Source: Clostridium sp. AWRP (GTDB taxonomy: Bacteria; Bacillota; Clostridia; Clostridiales; Clostridiaceae). From it: 64,000 bases of DNA. Shown in pieces: positions 1-8,678 of this stretch (position 1 is the stretch's first letter; the number at the start of each line of letters is the position of its first letter). The stretch lies in contig NZ_CP029758.2 of the NCBI RefSeq assembly GCF_004006395.2, forward strand, positions 1,488,001 to 1,552,000, written 5' to 3'. The notes under the pieces are model-generated. The model did not search any database. It had not been told where the DNA came from and saw only the letters and a program-made list of their open reading frames with translations. The position numbers were made by a program, and so were the translations under genes.

Positions 1-39
1 TTATTATAGGGCTATAAGTTAATTTAGGGAGGAAATTTT

Positions 40-951
40 ATGTCACAAGAAGTTTTACAAACAAAAAATTTAGCAAAAAATTTTAAGGACTTTAAGGCAG
101 TAAAAGGAATAGATTTATCAATAAAAAAAGGTAGGGTATATGGATTTTTAGGTCCCAACGGTGCAGGAAAATCCACAACTATAAGAATGCTCTTGGGGCT
201 TATAAAACCAACGAGGGGACAAGTTAAAATCTTTGGTAAAGACTTAAGAAAAAATAGAATGAGCATTTTGAAAAAAATAGGATCTATGGTTGAAGCACCA
301 TCTTATTATGGCAATCTAACAGCTTATGAAAATTTACAGGTAACAGCAGAACTTTTAGAGCTTGACCATAAATATATTGATGAAGTTTTGGAAGTTGTAA
401 AACTAACTGAATGGAAAGATAGACAGGCCAGTAAGTTTTCACTTGGTATGAAGCAAAGACTTGGTATTGCCCAGGCACTTATATCAAAACCACAACTTTT
501 AATACTGGATGAACCTACTAATGGGCTTGATCCGTCTGGAATTCATGAAATAAGAGGACTTATCAAAGAACTTCCCAAACTTTATAACATGACAGTCATT
601 ATATCAAGTCATAATTTGAGTGAAATTGAACTTATAGCAGATGATATTGGAATTATAAATAGAGGTAAGATGTTATTTCAAGGAACACTTGAAGAACTTC
701 ATTCAAAGAGTAAAGGACAAATTTGCATAGAATCTAAGGATTTAAATAAGATAGAAGATACGCTAAATGATTGGGGATATAAGTATAAAGTAAAGGAAAA
801 AGAAATTTTCTTAAAACCTGAAGGAAGAGAGCCGGATGAGATTTTAAAGCAACTCATATTAAAGGGCAATAGAATATTTAAATTTGTAGAAGTACAAAAA
901 TCTCTTGAAGAAATATTCCTTGACCTTACTGAGGGAGGAGAAAATATATGA
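40..951 (+). CDS. ABC transporter ATP-binding protein (BcrA/CcmA type)
   Basis: This 303-residue cytoplasmic ATPase should power the two membrane proteins encoded directly downstream. Walker A (GPNGAGKS) is at residues 38-45, a degenerate signature (SLGMKQR) near 133-139, and Walker B plus D-loop (LLILDEPTNGLDP) near 153-165. The roughly 80-residue C-terminal extension is typical of the bacitracin/lantibiotic-immunity branch. An AGGGAGG-like ribosome site sits 8 bases before the ATG. The stop overlaps the next start (ATGA), so the two are translationally coupled. The exported substrate cannot be told from sequence; peptide antibiotics are the usual cargo of this branch. Confidence 0.92.
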   Translation: MSQEVLQTKNLAKNFKDFKAVKGIDLSIKKGRVYGFLGPNGAGKSTTIRMLLGLIKPTRGQVKIFGKDLRKNRMSILKKIGSMVEAPSYYGNLTAYENLQVTAELLELDHKYIDEVLEVVKLTEWKDRQASKFSLGMKQRLGIAQALISKPQLLILDEPTNGLDPSGIHEIRGLIKELPKLYNMTVIISSHNLSEIELIADDIGIINRGKMLFQGTLEELHSKSKGQICIESKDLNKIEDTLNDWGYKYKVKEKEIFLKPEGREPDEILKQLILKGNRIFKFVEVQKSLEEIFLDLTEGGENI

Positions 952-1709
952 GGTTTATGTCAATTTTAAAGTCTGAACTAATGAAATATAAAAGATCAGT
1001 GATGTGGAAAGGTGTATTTTTTATTCCCATTCTTTCATTTGTACTTATATTTATGGATATGCATTTTAGATGCAGTTTTTTAATGTCAGATAGCCATATA
1101 AAGTATTTAGCTCAAATTGGAATTTACGGTAAGGTAGGTGTTCTGCTCTATGAAAGTCATCTTGCTGCTTTGTGGTTCATTCTTTTAAATTTATCCATTG
1201 TTGTAGTAGCGGTTATTGTAAATTATACAGAGTACAGTGAAAATACCTGGAAGCAAATAGTAGCAAGACCAGTTGAAAGAGGAAAAATTTATTTGTCAAA
1301 ATGGATTGTAGTGCTTATAGCTGCAGTTATATTGGTAATTTTAAATGGAATATTTTTAATGATTATAAAAAGTTTGTTTCATATAGATGGCAGCTGTGCA
1401 GTGATTTTTAAATATGCGGGGCTAGAGCTGTGTACGACCTTAGGGGTAGTGAGTTTTCAGCAATTTATAAGCTGTTATATGAAAAATTCTCTAGCATCAG
1501 CAGCTGTAGGATTTGCAGGAAGCATAGGAGCCTATATGTTTGCACAGAGCAAATTACTTTCATATGTAGTCCCATATGCAAATGTTCTACTGGCATTACC
1601 ATCAGGAGACAGTAAAGATGCATATATTGCAGCTTTCTTTGGAATAGTGTCTGGAATCCTATGGCTTGCAGTTGGAATTTTGGAATTTAATAAAAGGGAT
1701 ATTAAGTAG
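948..1709 (+). CDS. ABC-2 type permease, first subunit
   Basis: This 253-residue protein has about six hydrophobic segments and is the likely membrane partner of the upstream ATPase, whose stop codon it overlaps by 4 bases. The segment after the second helix carries the ENTWKQIVARPVERGKIY pattern, which recurs as ENSEDNFKRMLTLPVKRSELY in the next gene; this loop is characteristic of lantibiotic-immunity permeases (LanE/LanG, MutE/MutG type). The protein ends in EFNKRDIK and the downstream subunit in EFNNRDI, so the two are paralogues and probably form a heterodimer. The substrate is unknown. Confidence 0.85.
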   Translation: MRFMSILKSELMKYKRSVMWKGVFFIPILSFVLIFMDMHFRCSFLMSDSHIKYLAQIGIYGKVGVLLYESHLAALWFILLNLSIVVVAVIVNYTEYSENTWKQIVARPVERGKIYLSKWIVVLIAAVILVILNGIFLMIIKSLFHIDGSCAVIFKYAGLELCTTLGVVSFQQFISCYMKNSLASAAVGFAGSIGAYMFAQSKLLSYVVPYANVLLALPSGDSKDAYIAAFFGIVSGILWLAVGILEFNKRDIK

Positions 1710-1721
1710 GGAGTGAATAGC

Positions 1722-2453
1722 GTGAAAAATATATATAAAGTAGAATTACTAAAATTAAGACATTCAAGAATACTTAACATAGTGATGTTTCTTCCACTGT
1801 TTTTTGTAATATTGGGATTTACAAATTTCTTAAGATACAAAAAGCTTTTTACAGAGCAAGGACAAAATGTATGGAGCCAGGTATATACTCAAAGTTCAAT
1901 ATTTTATGGACTATTTATTATGGGGTTGTTTATTACAATTGCAATTGCTGTTTTGGTTAGAATAGAAAATAGTGAAGATAATTTTAAAAGGATGCTGACA
2001 CTGCCTGTAAAAAGAAGTGAATTATATATAGCAAAGCTTGTTATAGGCTGCGGTATAGTATTTTTAAACCTTATACTATTTATGCTCCTTACAATCTTAG
2101 CAGGTGCAGTTATAGCACCTCATGGTCAAAGTATGCCAAGAGAAATGATATATGCTCCGCTGCTTGCCATTATAGCCTCACTGCCTGTTATAGCAGTTCA
2201 ATATTATCTGAGCATGAAATTTAAAAATATTGCAGTACCGCTGGGAGTAGGACTAGTTTTTTCTTTTCCTGCAGTTCTTATTGACAATACCAGGTACTGG
2301 ATGTTCTTTCCCTGGGATTATCCAGGAAGGGTATTACTAGGTGGTTCAAATGTAAGTTTCAATTTTCCACCATATATGTATGCAGTATCAGTTATTTTAT
2401 TTATAGTAGTTATATTAGTTGGAGTGTGTGAATTTAACAATAGAGACATTTAA
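1722..2453 (+). CDS. ABC-2 type permease, second subunit
   Basis: This roughly 243-residue membrane protein is paralogous to the permease before it, with the same number of hydrophobic segments, the same loop motif and the same C-terminal ending. A GTG at 1713 lies inside the ribosome site (AGGGAG, 1708-1713) and cannot use it, whereas the GTG at 1722 is spaced 8 bases from it, so 1722 is preferred. It completes a three-gene exporter. The gene ends 2 bases before the convergent LytTR regulator and no terminator is visible between them. Confidence 0.83.
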   Translation: MKNIYKVELLKLRHSRILNIVMFLPLFFVILGFTNFLRYKKLFTEQGQNVWSQVYTQSSIFYGLFIMGLFITIAIAVLVRIENSEDNFKRMLTLPVKRSELYIAKLVIGCGIVFLNLILFMLLTILAGAVIAPHGQSMPREMIYAPLLAIIASLPVIAVQYYLSMKFKNIAVPLGVGLVFSFPAVLIDNTRYWMFFPWDYPGRVLLGGSNVSFNFPPYMYAVSVILFIVVILVGVCEFNNRDI

Positions 2454-2454
2454 C

Positions 2455-3189
2455 TTACTCAACTTTCCCACTTTTTATTTGTTCAAAGCAATAATCAGAA
2501 TAAATTTGTTTAATAATATTAGCTCTATCTTTACGGATAGGAACTTTATCACCATTTTTTAAAAGAAAGTCAATTTCCAGCATAGAAGTTATATAAAACA
2601 TATTTATGATATAGCTTCTATGACATCTTAAAAAGGATGCCCCACTTAGGAGATCACATAGTTTTTTTAAAGAAGAATAGGTTTTTATAACATGAGTATT
2701 TGTGTGAATAAGACAAATTTTGTTATATACTTCAATATAATAGATATCCTTTAGGAGGATTTTCATGGAAATACTTTTACTGTAAACTTCAATAAATCGA
2801 ATATTGTCTGAAAACATATTTTGACACTTGTCCAGTAAACATTTAATTTTATCATAACTTACTGGTTTTATAAGGTATTGCATTGCATCTACTTCAAAGG
2901 CATCAAGAGCATGATTTTTACTTCTTGTAACAAAAACTATTATGCACTTTTCATCATGCACTCTAATTTGTTTTGCAATTTCAATACCGTTAGAGTAGAT
3001 TTTATCATCTATATAAATATCTAAAAATATCAGTTGAAAATTTATCAATGTAAAATCCGAGAGCAATTTATCTCCACTTTTATAAGTGAAAATTTCAATT
3101 TCAAAATTATAATTAGTACAATATTTTTTAATCATATGAATTAGCACTTGTATGTCAGATTCTAAACTATCACATATTGCAATATTCAA
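2455..3189 (-). CDS. LytTR-family response regulator
   Basis: This 244-residue regulator has a receiver domain (residues 1-120) with acidic residue D7 and the phospho-acceptor D57 in LIFLDIYI, followed by a LytTR DNA-binding domain (about 135-235) with the family pattern FLRCHRSYIINM. It starts at a TTG 8 bases after a GGGGGA site. LytTR regulators of the AgrA group usually answer a sensor kinase of peptide signals, but no kinase gene is adjacent, so it is an orphan here. It faces the ABC exporter tail to tail; control of that exporter is possible but unproven. Confidence 0.88.
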   Translation of the reverse strand: MNIAICDSLESDIQVLIHMIKKYCTNYNFEIEIFTYKSGDKLLSDFTLINFQLIFLDIYIDDKIYSNGIEIAKQIRVHDEKCIIVFVTRSKNHALDAFEVDAMQYLIKPVSYDKIKCLLDKCQNMFSDNIRFIEVYSKSISMKILLKDIYYIEVYNKICLIHTNTHVIKTYSSLKKLCDLLSGASFLRCHRSYIINMFYITSMLEIDFLLKNGDKVPIRKDRANIIKQIYSDYCFEQIKSGKVE

Positions 3190-3407
3190 AATTTAATTCC
3201 CCCAATTTATATAACATTATGAATAGAATTTATTGATTTCGATGAAACCTGAAAACGTTAAATTCTTAAGCATAATTTTATCATCAAATTTTGTTTTTAG
3301 GAAGAATTTGCGAAATAAAATGATATTTTACGAAATATTACTTGATTTTATATAAGAATTTATATATATTTTTATAAAAATAGTAGAGTGTCATTATAGG
3401 GGGGATT

Positions 3408-5396
3408 GTGTTGAAGAAGGGAAAATCATTGCAAACTATAGCAATTGTTACAATTTCGGCTATTTTTATTGCACTTATTACGTTAGTTACATATATAGAA
3501 TACATGAATTCAAAAAAGTTGATACTATCTTCTATGGAGAAATCAGGAAAGCAAACAGTTACAATTCATGCTCAAAATTTATCTTCATGGATTAAAGCTA
3601 GATTATCACAGGTGGAGGTAATTGCAAATACTCAATTGGTGTCAAGCATGAATTATAACGAAATAATACCTTATTTTAAAAGAGAACAAAAAAATTATAA
3701 TGGAGTTTTTAATAGCATTGGAATATCTGATACATCTGGGAAATTAGTTATGCAAAATGATGTTACAATTGATATAAGCTCGGAAGATACATTCCTGAAG
3801 GTTATTCAAGGAAAAGAAATTATATCAGATCCTTTTAAAGACAAGCAAAATCCTTCAGATTTAATAATATCTATGGAATGTCCTGTAAAAGACATAAAAA
3901 GTGGAAAAGCAATTGGACTTGTGAGTGGTGCATGCCTTGTTTCTACCGTTTTCAAGGAAAATACTAATTTTCATATAGGAAAAACTGATAATGTGTACAT
4001 ATTGAGTAATAAAGGGGATGTTTTATATAAACAAAGTAATGATCCAATTAATGAAACTAACTTATTGAAGACCGCTAACATTGAACTTAATAGGTTAGTT
4101 AAAGAAGCACTTTCTAAAGATAGTTTTTTTGGGAAGTTTAAAGACAAGGATGGTACGAAGATGCTGTTTTCTGCTCATGTAGATGGAACAAATTGGTATA
4201 TGCTTCTTCAAGTTCCTACAAAAGAGTATACTTCTAGTTTAAATTCATTATTATATTTAATATTAGCAGTTAGTGTTCTTGCAATAATATTTTTAATAGT
4301 AGTATTGATTATTTTACTGAAAAAGTTTTTTAACAGACTTTTAAAGATATCTCTGATTGCAGATGAGGTAGCAGAGGGAAATTTAATGAATTCTTTGCCG
4401 GAATCTTCAGATGAACTTGGTAAAATTAATATTACTCTTAATAAGATGATAAATAATTTAAAGAATATAATAATCAAGATAAAAAATGTTTCAGAAGTTG
4501 TTGCTGAATCTTCAAATAGTTATAAAGAAGTTAGTTTAGAAGTGGTACAAGAGGGGAAAAATATTAAACAATCAATAGATAACTTGACTTCAGGGTCAAA
4601 AAATATAGCACAGGAAATACAAAACATTACTGTATCGGTAAATGATGTTGAAGATAAATCCAGAGAACTTGCGGAAATAAGTACTAAAATTGATGAAATG
4701 ATAGCTGAAGCAAAAGATAAAACTTCAGACGGTTCTAAAAATTTGCATACCACAGTAGAATTGTTAAACAAAATGGAACAAAAAGTAAATGCTTCATCAA
4801 GTGTTGTAACAGAACTTTCAGAGAAGTCTAAGACAATAGAAAATATAACAACGACTATAACGGGTATATCTGAACAGACAAATCTATTAGCTTTGAATGC
4901 TAGCATTGAAGCAGCTAGAGCAGGGGAACAGGGTAAAGAATTTGAGGTTGTTGCAGAAGAAGTTAGAAAGTTAGCTGAACAGTCTGAAGTGGCTGCACAA
5001 GAAATTTCAAAGGAAATACAAGAAATTCAAGGTAAAATAACAAAGGCTGTAGTATCAATGGATGAAAGTATTAATTACGTAGGACTAGGTATTAAATCTA
5101 CAGATAATATATTAGTTATATTCTCAGAGATTGAAAAAGAAATCGATAGAATTAAAACTATGAGTTTCAATGTGTCCGAAATAGCAAAAATAGTATTAAA
5201 GAATAATAGCAAAATATTTGAGTCAGTTTCAAATACGTCTGTGATGAGTGAAGAAGCATTTGCAAGTGCATTGTCTTTTCAAGACATGGTAAGTAAACAG
5301 GAAAATATATTTTTAAATCTTAAAGGGGCATCAGAACATTTAGATGAACTTTCAGCAGCATTATCAGGAGAGATTTCCAAGTTTAAGATAAATTAG
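3408..5396 (+). CDS. Methyl-accepting chemotaxis protein, dCache type
   Basis: This 662-residue transmembrane chemoreceptor has a first helix at about 10-30, an extracytoplasmic double-Cache sensor at about 40-275, a second helix near 281-304, a HAMP region and a long cytoplasmic coiled coil. The hairpin tip at about 488-526 carries SEQTNLLALNASIEAARAGE and binds CheA/CheW. Just after the tip it reads KEFEVVAEEV where most receptors have KGFAVVADEV. The start is GTG at 3408 or TTG at 3411, after a GGGGGG site. The ligand is unknown; Cache domains commonly bind amino or organic acids. The gene is monocistronic. Confidence 0.93.
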   Translation: MLKKGKSLQTIAIVTISAIFIALITLVTYIEYMNSKKLILSSMEKSGKQTVTIHAQNLSSWIKARLSQVEVIANTQLVSSMNYNEIIPYFKREQKNYNGVFNSIGISDTSGKLVMQNDVTIDISSEDTFLKVIQGKEIISDPFKDKQNPSDLIISMECPVKDIKSGKAIGLVSGACLVSTVFKENTNFHIGKTDNVYILSNKGDVLYKQSNDPINETNLLKTANIELNRLVKEALSKDSFFGKFKDKDGTKMLFSAHVDGTNWYMLLQVPTKEYTSSLNSLLYLILAVSVLAIIFLIVVLIILLKKFFNRLLKISLIADEVAEGNLMNSLPESSDELGKINITLNKMINNLKNIIIKIKNVSEVVAESSNSYKEVSLEVVQEGKNIKQSIDNLTSGSKNIAQEIQNITVSVNDVEDKSRELAEISTKIDEMIAEAKDKTSDGSKNLHTTVELLNKMEQKVNASSSVVTELSEKSKTIENITTTITGISEQTNLLALNASIEAARAGEQGKEFEVVAEEVRKLAEQSEVAAQEISKEIQEIQGKITKAVVSMDESINYVGLGIKSTDNILVIFSEIEKEIDRIKTMSFNVSEIAKIVLKNNSKIFESVSNTSVMSEEAFASALSFQDMVSKQENIFLNLKGASEHLDELSAALSGEISKFKIN

Positions 5397-5531
5397 AACT
5401 TAATAAAATTGTATACAGCAGTTTTCTATTGTAAACAGGAGTTCTTACTGTAAAAAATTAGTGATACAATAAAGTAAAGCAAATTTTTATGTGTACTGTT
5501 ATTATAATAATAGAAAAAGGGGTATGTTAAT

Positions 5532-6296
5532 ATGATTTTAGAACGTATTTATGATTTAGCGGAGCCTAGGCTTAAAGAAAGAAAGATAAAAGATGTCAGG
5601 GTTGGGTTACACTTGATGTCAGTTGAACTTGATACTGGTGAAATAGGTGTTACTTACGTATTAAGAAAAGAACTTGGAGATATTTGTATACCTTTTCGCC
5701 AGGTTGGCAGTCTTGTAGGAATGTCTGCAAGAGAAGTAGCTGAGTGGTCTTTAGAAAGAAAAAATGTTATTAGTACTTCTTTGGGACTAGCAGTCTTGAA
5801 TTCTGCTGCTGAATTTAATAAATTGAAACAAGTTGATAATTCTCAAGGGGTTGATGCAGCTTTTTCTGTGGAAATTAGAGATACGGATAATATTGGAGTT
5901 ATAGGTCATATCGGACCTATAATTAATAGGCTGCGTGATAAAAAAGACCACATGTTTGTTTTTGAACGTGGTGATAATGTTAATGGTCAAGTTTATCCGG
6001 AAAGCGAGGAAGGAAAATTATTGCCACAATGTCAGGTGGTTTTTATTACTAGTTCAACACTTATAAATGGGACGCTGGAAAATGTTTTGAATTATTGCAG
6101 CAATGCTCGAGAAGTAGTTATGGTAGGTTCAACTACACCTTTATATCCTGAGGCATTTACTGCATCGGGAGTAACTGTTCTTTCAGGAACAAGGTGGCTT
6201 ACATCAAACAAAAATTTTATTTTTGAGAATATAAGTCAGTGTGCAGGAATGAAGCAATTGATTAAGTATGGTGAAAAGATATCAGTAAGAATATAA
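5532..6296 (+). CDS. DUF4213/DUF364 domain protein
   Basis: This 254-residue cytoplasmic protein is recognised by family resemblance. The N-terminal part (about 5-90) looks like DUF4213, an enolase-N-terminal-like fold, and the C-terminal part (about 105-250) like DUF364, a Rossmann-like fold proposed to bind metal or tetrapyrrole-like ligands. Motifs include IGVIGHIGPIINRL in the middle and VVMVGSTTPLYPEAF in the C-terminal third. DUF364 proteins often occur near metal uptake genes; none is adjacent here and no Fur box was seen upstream. The gene stands alone between a chemoreceptor and an unrecognised gene. The biochemical role is not known. Confidence 0.8.
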   Translation: MILERIYDLAEPRLKERKIKDVRVGLHLMSVELDTGEIGVTYVLRKELGDICIPFRQVGSLVGMSAREVAEWSLERKNVISTSLGLAVLNSAAEFNKLKQVDNSQGVDAAFSVEIRDTDNIGVIGHIGPIINRLRDKKDHMFVFERGDNVNGQVYPESEEGKLLPQCQVVFITSSTLINGTLENVLNYCSNAREVVMVGSTTPLYPEAFTASGVTVLSGTRWLTSNKNFIFENISQCAGMKQLIKYGEKISVRI

Positions 6297-6410
6297 AAAA
6301 TTTTTTATCATTTTGTTTAGAATTAGAAAATATTAAAATAAATTGGGAAAGAGCACTTTTTTCAATTATTAATAGAATAGTAGTATATTAATAATTGAGA
6401 GAGGATATAT

Positions 6411-7145
6411 ATGTTTTTTAGATTTCCTAAGGAGTTTATGAAAAACAAAGATAAGGTATACATTATAGACAAAAAATTTGCAGACGTAAATGGGGATGGA
6501 CGTGTTGAAACCTTAATGATTATAGGAAAGAAACCTTATGGAGAAAATGGTTTTATAGATGACATAGCTCTTGTTGTAAGAAATAGAAAGACAGGGTTAA
6601 ATATAAAGGTAAAACCAAAAGAAAATTCTGGTTATGATCTTAAATTGTTTATAGGAAAATTTGATGAAAAGAGCAGTATACCTTTTGTATTTTTATCTAT
6701 AGATTCAGGTGGCAGTGGCAGATATTATTTTGACTATATTTATTCTTTTAAAAACAATGTGACAAATCTTGTTTTTGATTATGATAAATTTAATGATGAA
6801 AATGTGTATGATGCTTCATATGAAAATTTCTATAAGGTAGGTGTAAAATCACAAAATAAAAATTTGAAGGGTGTAATAGATCTCAAATCTATAAGAGATG
6901 AAGAATACTTATCAAAGATTTACAATAAAGATGGAACCCTTAAAGAGCCTGAAGCAGCAGGAGTGCTGTCACTTTCCAATCTTTCACCCTTAAGTATAAA
7001 TGGGTCTGGAATTTTTGAACTTTTAGCAGGTCAGAGGATAATAGGACTTTACAATTCAGATACTTTGGGATATGTGGAGTCTATTTTAAGATGGGACAAA
7101 GATAAGTTTATGCCTATAACAGTTAGGCTGGTAGTATCAATGTAA
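6411..7145 (+). CDS. Hypothetical protein with calcium-loop-like motif; 3' end duplicated at 12 kb
   Basis: I do not recognise this 244-residue protein. Residues 25-33 read DVNGDGRVE, an EF-hand or VCBS-like aspartate-rich loop, followed by alternating hydrophobic and polar strands that suggest a beta-rich fold. There is no signal peptide or membrane segment. A GAGAGG site precedes the ATG. The last 94 bases of the gene region (7053-7146) recur almost exactly at 12027-12120 with two silent differences. Everything between the copies is the six-gene AAA/radical-SAM operon, so the 3' end of this gene probably marks the boundary of an inserted block. Confidence 0.75.
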   Translation: MFFRFPKEFMKNKDKVYIIDKKFADVNGDGRVETLMIIGKKPYGENGFIDDIALVVRNRKTGLNIKVKPKENSGYDLKLFIGKFDEKSSIPFVFLSIDSGGSGRYYFDYIYSFKNNVTNLVFDYDKFNDENVYDASYENFYKVGVKSQNKNLKGVIDLKSIRDEEYLSKIYNKDGTLKEPEAAGVLSLSNLSPLSINGSGIFELLAGQRIIGLYNSDTLGYVESILRWDKDKFMPITVRLVVSM

Positions 7146-7146
7146 A
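7053..7146 (+). repeat. 94-bp direct repeat, left copy (3' end of 6411-7145 gene)
   Basis: This copy begins AATTCAGATACTTTGGG and ends at TCAATGTAAA. It matches 12027-12120 at 92 of 94 positions by eye. Both differences are silent in the reading frame (GAT/GAC Asp and CTG/TTG Leu). Similarity stops just past the stop codon. Confidence 0.95.
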
Positions 7147-7204
7147 GCTTGAAGTGAACAGTCTAAGGTAAAGGCTGTTCATTTGAAATTACATTAAGTT
7201 AGGG

Positions 7205-7251
7205 AATAGGTATAGATTTGTGAAAAAAACAAATCTATACCTATTTATTCC
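7205..7251. terminator. Hairpin between hypothetical gene and radical-SAM operon
   Basis: A 16-bp perfect stem (AATAGGTATAGATTTG at 7205-7220, complement at 7230-7245) with an A-rich loop is followed on the plus strand by a T-rich stretch. It sits between two convergent genes and could stop transcription from either side. A weaker hairpin (TGAACAG at 7155-7161, CTGTTCA at 7175-7181) lies before it. Confidence 0.7.
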
Positions 7252-7253
7252 TT

Positions 7254-7844
7254 TTATATTTCAAATAACTGTTTTATAGATTCAAAGTCACCCATACCGT
7301 TTATTAATATTTTACCTTGAGAGTCGACTCGTATTTCAACTTGATTTTCTATTTTGTATAAATTATCTTTTAGATAATCATATCTATGTGTTAAAAAGTG
7401 ATATCTTTGGTTGGATGAACCTACCCACGGTCTGCTTAAATCTTTTTTTTCATATATATAAGGCCCATCTATTAAAATATCAGTTAAACTTAATAAATTT
7501 TTAATGCTACTATATGTAGATTTTTGTAGTTCTTCTAATAAATATCCTGTAAAGGTGACAACAGATAAGTTTTTTGCTTTTAGCAGCAATGCAAGCTTAC
7601 TTAAAGCATCAGCCTGTTCAAAAGGTTCACCACCAACAAAAGTTACTCCTTCTATTTTAGGACCTTTTAGTATTTTATGAGCTAATTCTTCTATTTTTAC
7701 TTCATAACCTTTATTTTTATCCCACGTAGAAGGTGCGGCACATTTAGGGCAATGTCTAGAACATCCTTGTACCCAAATACAGGCTCTTTTGCCCGGACCT
7801 TCTACATTAGTAATAGGCAAAAATCTGTGAATTTTAAGCTTCAT
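7254..7844 (-). CDS. Radical SAM 4Fe-4S protein, NrdG/PflA-activase-like
   Basis: This 196-residue protein has the radical-SAM cluster motif C28-x3-C32-x2-C35 in QGCSRHCPKCAAP and the SAM-binding GGEP at 71-74. Size and layout resemble activases such as NrdG or pyruvate formate-lyase activase, which make a glycyl radical on a partner enzyme. No nrdD or other glycyl-radical enzyme gene is nearby. It is the last gene of a six-gene minus-strand operon with an AAA ATPase and DUF1257/DUF2997-type proteins, so its target is probably within that system. It follows the previous gene by 84 bases. An automatic NrdG label would likely be misleading. Confidence 0.88.
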   Translation of the reverse strand: MKLKIHRFLPITNVEGPGKRACIWVQGCSRHCPKCAAPSTWDKNKGYEVKIEELAHKILKGPKIEGVTFVGGEPFEQADALSKLALLLKAKNLSVVTFTGYLLEELQKSTYSSIKNLLSLTDILIDGPYIYEKKDLSRPWVGSSNQRYHFLTHRYDYLKDNLYKIENQVEIRVDSQGKILINGMGDFESIKQLFEI

Positions 7845-7928
7845 TTAAGAGCATCTATCCTTTCTTAATCAGCTGTTTAAAATAGAATGTTTGTTAAACG
7901 GCTATATGTGTGAAATTATTAATAATTT

Positions 7929-8651
7929 TTAAACATTAACAGTTATAACAATAGAGTTATCTTCCATGATTTCTTCACTCTCAACATTATATCCTTTTTC
8001 CTTAATTTTAACTTTCAAATTTTCATATGTCTTATTTTGTACATTACGTTTATAACCTTCATCCAATTCAGTTAAATTTTGAAACATTTCTTTTGAATTA
8101 TTTTCATCTTTAAACTCAATTAGATAGGGTGAGTTCCCATCAAGCTTAAATTCAAATTCAAAATGATCAATTTTGCAAAGGATATCTCCATTACTTTGTT
8201 TTGAATAATTAACTCCATAGTCCTCTAGAGTTTTTATTAATATGTTTTCATCTTTGAAATTTGTTGCATAGGATTTTGAAAAAGTACTGCTTTGATTTTC
8301 TGAAAGATTGCGAATAAATATCTTTCTTCCTGAACTTATTTCCAATTTTTTTATAAAGTTAATTACTCTTTCTTTTGAATCATATATAGAGAATTCTGCA
8401 ATCCATTTTCCATTGATTTTTTCCCAGAAAAAAAATTCCTTTTTACCATTTAAATGAGTTTTTATAACGTTATACCCAAATTCTTTGGCATCAAAACCAG
8501 CTTTAATTACTGTGCTAATTAAAGCTTCTTTGTTTTCAAAATTTGTTTCAATTTTAATTTGAGATGATTCAACCATTTTATTAAATTTATCTTTTCCCAT
8601 GATACCGCGTATAGCTAATGCTACAGGTATTAATACTAAAGATACTGACAT
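7929..8651 (-). CDS. DUF1257/Ycf35-like protein with hydrophobic N-terminus (tentative)
   Basis: This 240-residue protein begins with a hydrophobic stretch (about residues 2-18) that could anchor it to the membrane. The rest is charged alpha/beta sequence. The C-terminal third, from LDEGYKRNVQNKTYENLKVK through EKGYNVESEE to the end, resembles the tail of DUF1257 (Ycf35) proteins, which combine a tyrosine-rich helix with a final strand pair. Residues 30-110 may be a second, diverged copy. DUF1257 genes accompany Ycf46 ATPases and DUF2997 genes in cyanobacteria, which supports the assignment. It is 27 bases downstream of the ATPase. Function is unknown even in the family. Confidence 0.6.
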   Translation of the reverse strand: MSVSLVLIPVALAIRGIMGKDKFNKMVESSQIKIETNFENKEALISTVIKAGFDAKEFGYNVIKTHLNGKKEFFFWEKINGKWIAEFSIYDSKERVINFIKKLEISSGRKIFIRNLSENQSSTFSKSYATNFKDENILIKTLEDYGVNYSKQSNGDILCKIDHFEFEFKLDGNSPYLIEFKDENNSKEMFQNLTELDEGYKRNVQNKTYENLKVKIKEKGYNVESEEIMEDNSIVITVNV

Positions 8652-8678
8652 ACTAAATTCCTCCTACAATACAGTAAT

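Noticed and set aside
7254..7844. Annotating the radical-SAM protein as NrdG
   Set aside because: There is no nrdD nearby and the operon is of the Ycf46/DUF2997 kind, so a specific reductase-activating role is unsupported.
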